This document shows, in pieces, positions 13,715-14,495 of a stretch of 14,495 bases of DNA (positions are counted from its first letter, which is position 1; each line of letters begins with the position of its first letter). This DNA comes from Bacteroidaceae bacterium (GTDB lineage Bacteria; Bacteroidota; Bacteroidia; Bacteroidales; Bacteroidaceae). The notes under the pieces are model-generated. The model ran no database searches and was not told the DNA's origin. It saw only the letters and a program-made list of their open reading frames with translations. Position numbers and translations under genes: made by a program. The stretch spans positions 1 through 14,495 of the forward strand of contig JAFYWE010000124.1 in NCBI GenBank assembly GCA_017558165.1, given 5' to 3'.

Positions 13715-14142
13715 TGGCTACAATAAACGAGATACAGGATAGTATAATTGAGGAGTTCAGCGATTTCGAGGATTGGCTCGACCGTTATCAGTTGCTCATA
13801 GACCTCGGTGGCGACCAGGAACCGTTGCCCGAGGAGTACAAGACCGACAACAACCTCATCGAGGGATGCCAGAGCCGTGTATGGCTTCAGGCCGACCTTG
13901 TCGACGGAAAGGTTCAGTTCCGTGCCGAGAGTGATGCCCTCATCGTAAAGGGTATCGTGTCACTGCTCATAAAGGTATATTCGGGTCACACCCCCGATGA
14001 GATACTTGAGGTAGAACCCTACTTCGTAGAGGCCATCGGTCTCAAGGAGCACCTGTCGCCTACACGTAGCAACGGTCTGTTGGCAATGATCAAGCAGATG
14101 CGCTTGTATGCGTTGGCGTTCAAGGCGAAAATGAATAGTTAA
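13714..14142 (+). CDS. sufE: SufE-type sulfur acceptor protein
   Basis: Takes persulfide sulfur from the cysteine desulfurase SufS and passes it to the SufBCD Fe-S scaffold; cytoplasmic. It is 142 residues (E. coli SufE 138). The acceptor is Cys52 in NLIEGCQSRVWL, matching E. coli Cys51, and the rest follows the fold: N-terminal FEDWLDRYQLLIDLG, the DALIVKGIVSLLIKVYSG helix, and the end HLSPTRSNGLLAMIKQMR. CsdE is a homologue with the same fold, but the overall match favours SufE. Its ATG overlaps the previous stop as TAATG, so it is translationally coupled to the cyclotransferase. No other suf gene is in the window. It closes the five-gene unit, with a terminator 17 bases after its stop. Confidence 0.93.
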   Translation: MATINEIQDSIIEEFSDFEDWLDRYQLLIDLGGDQEPLPEEYKTDNNLIEGCQSRVWLQADLVDGKVQFRAESDALIVKGIVSLLIKVYSGHTPDEILEVEPYFVEAIGLKEHLSPTRSNGLLAMIKQMRLYALAFKAKMNS

Positions 14143-14159
14143 AGAACATTTACTTTTAT

Positions 14160-14203
14160 ATACGGAAAGGCCCTCGCATGCGAGGGTCTTTCCGTATGTT
14201 TTT
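14160..14203 (+). terminator. Strong intrinsic terminator after sufE
   Basis: Bases 14160-14176 pair with 14181-14197 (17 bp, one G-T pair; CATG loop) and are followed by TG... and a T run at 14199-14203. The left side also has a T-rich flank (TTTTATAT), but the A/T distribution favours rightward use. It ends the unit beginning at 7750. Confidence 0.92.
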
Positions 14204-14495
14204 GTAATGATGTAGATGCTGGCTATATTTGATGACTGTTAGAATTTTCAAACTCCTCCGGCCTATGGCCACCTCCTCTTTGGCAAAGAGGAGGACTTTA
14301 GAACTTGAAGTCACGTTTTATCTGTTTATTGAATTGAAATTCAATCAAAAAAACTTAGAAGCTGTTTAAATTTATATCGTTAAGTTTTTTATAGAGCAAA
14401 AATAGGGTGTTTTATTATTTTTTGTAGGGCGCGTAGCGGGCTACGTAACCGGAAAAAAGAAGAAAACAGACATTTTTGAATATAAAAAACAACGA
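14204..14495. other. Non-coding A/T-rich stretch to the window end
   Basis: No gene is visible between the sufE stop and the window end (353 bases). After the terminator it holds the palindromic element at 14251-14295, a 7-bp inverted repeat ATTGAAT/ATTCAAT (14328-14334 and 14339-14345), A/T-rich DNA, and a GC-rich island at 14425-14451 with a 5-bp stem (14432-14436 with 14441-14445). No exact TAnnTTTG promoter element was seen here, though the A/T-rich end could belong to the control region of a gene beyond the window. Confidence 0.6.
14251..14295. repeat. Palindromic interspersed-repeat-like element
   Basis: A compact set of inverted repeats: a 10-bp hairpin pairs CCTCCTCTTT (14272-14281) with 14285-14294 around a GGC loop, preceded by GGCC-TAT-GGCC (14260-14270). 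TCCTCC at 14254-14259 can also pair with GGAGGA at 14290-14295, giving an alternative closed structure. It lacks a T run, codes for nothing and lies between genes, features of REP-like elements. I recall similar CTCCTCCGGCC...AGGAGGA sequences between genes in Prevotella and Bacteroides, but I cannot count copies here. Confidence 0.55.

Noticed and set aside
14355..14385. Possible insertion-sequence end (TTAGAAGCTGTTTAAATT region)
   Set aside because: It looks vaguely like an element end, but there is no partner inverted repeat, target duplication or transposase in the window.

Overview
The window reads as chromosome of a Bacteroidales bacterium, most likely Prevotella-like. Evidence: start codons lie behind A/T-rich leaders without clear Shine-Dalgarno sequences; promoter candidates fit the Bacteroidetes -7 form TAnnTTTG rather than TATAAT; the lipoproteins and the exported DsbD have Bacteroidetes-style signal peptides, with Gln at +1 of the predicted DsbD cleavage; and several families (bacterial GH3 protein, Big_5 lipoprotein, animal-type glutaminyl cyclase) are typical of this phylum. 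No rRNA, tRNA, CRISPR array, transposase, phage or plasmid gene was seen. The genus is inference.

Layout. (1) 1-2397, plus strand: the end of an ExbB/TolQ proton-channel gene (its start lies before the window), an unrecognised four-helix membrane protein, and two different ExbD genes, closed by a strong intrinsic terminator at 2416-2452. This is an energy module for TonB-type outer-membrane transport. (2) 2398-2619: a convergent gap with that terminator and a long second hairpin. (3) 2620-3921, minus strand: thyA then dfrA, a two-gene thymidylate/folate operon. (4) 3922-4176: a divergent control region with a promoter candidate in each direction and an inverted repeat over the rightward one. 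(5) 4177-7686, plus strand: an RsmF-like rRNA m5C methyltransferase and a full-length DsbD, 21 bases apart. (6) 7750-14142, plus strand: five tightly packed genes: GH3-family adenylate-forming enzyme, Big_5 lipoprotein, cysS, glutaminyl-peptide cyclotransferase lipoprotein and SufE, with gaps of 2, 22, 4 and -1 bases, ending in a strong terminator at 14160-14203. (7) 14143-14495: no gene, but an interspersed-repeat-like palindrome and a short GC-rich island in A/T-rich DNA.

How the genes work together. Most are housekeeping. Envelope themes recur: ExbB/ExbD energise outer-membrane import, DsbD carries reductant to the periplasm, and the glutaminyl cyclase can cap N-terminal Gln on exported proteins, including the predicted mature DsbD here. 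CysS and SufE both draw on cysteine. The least understood parts are the four-helix protein inside the exb operon, the GH3 enzyme with its 2-base-linked lipoprotein, and the terminal repeat. I did not find a clearly new defence or mobile system.
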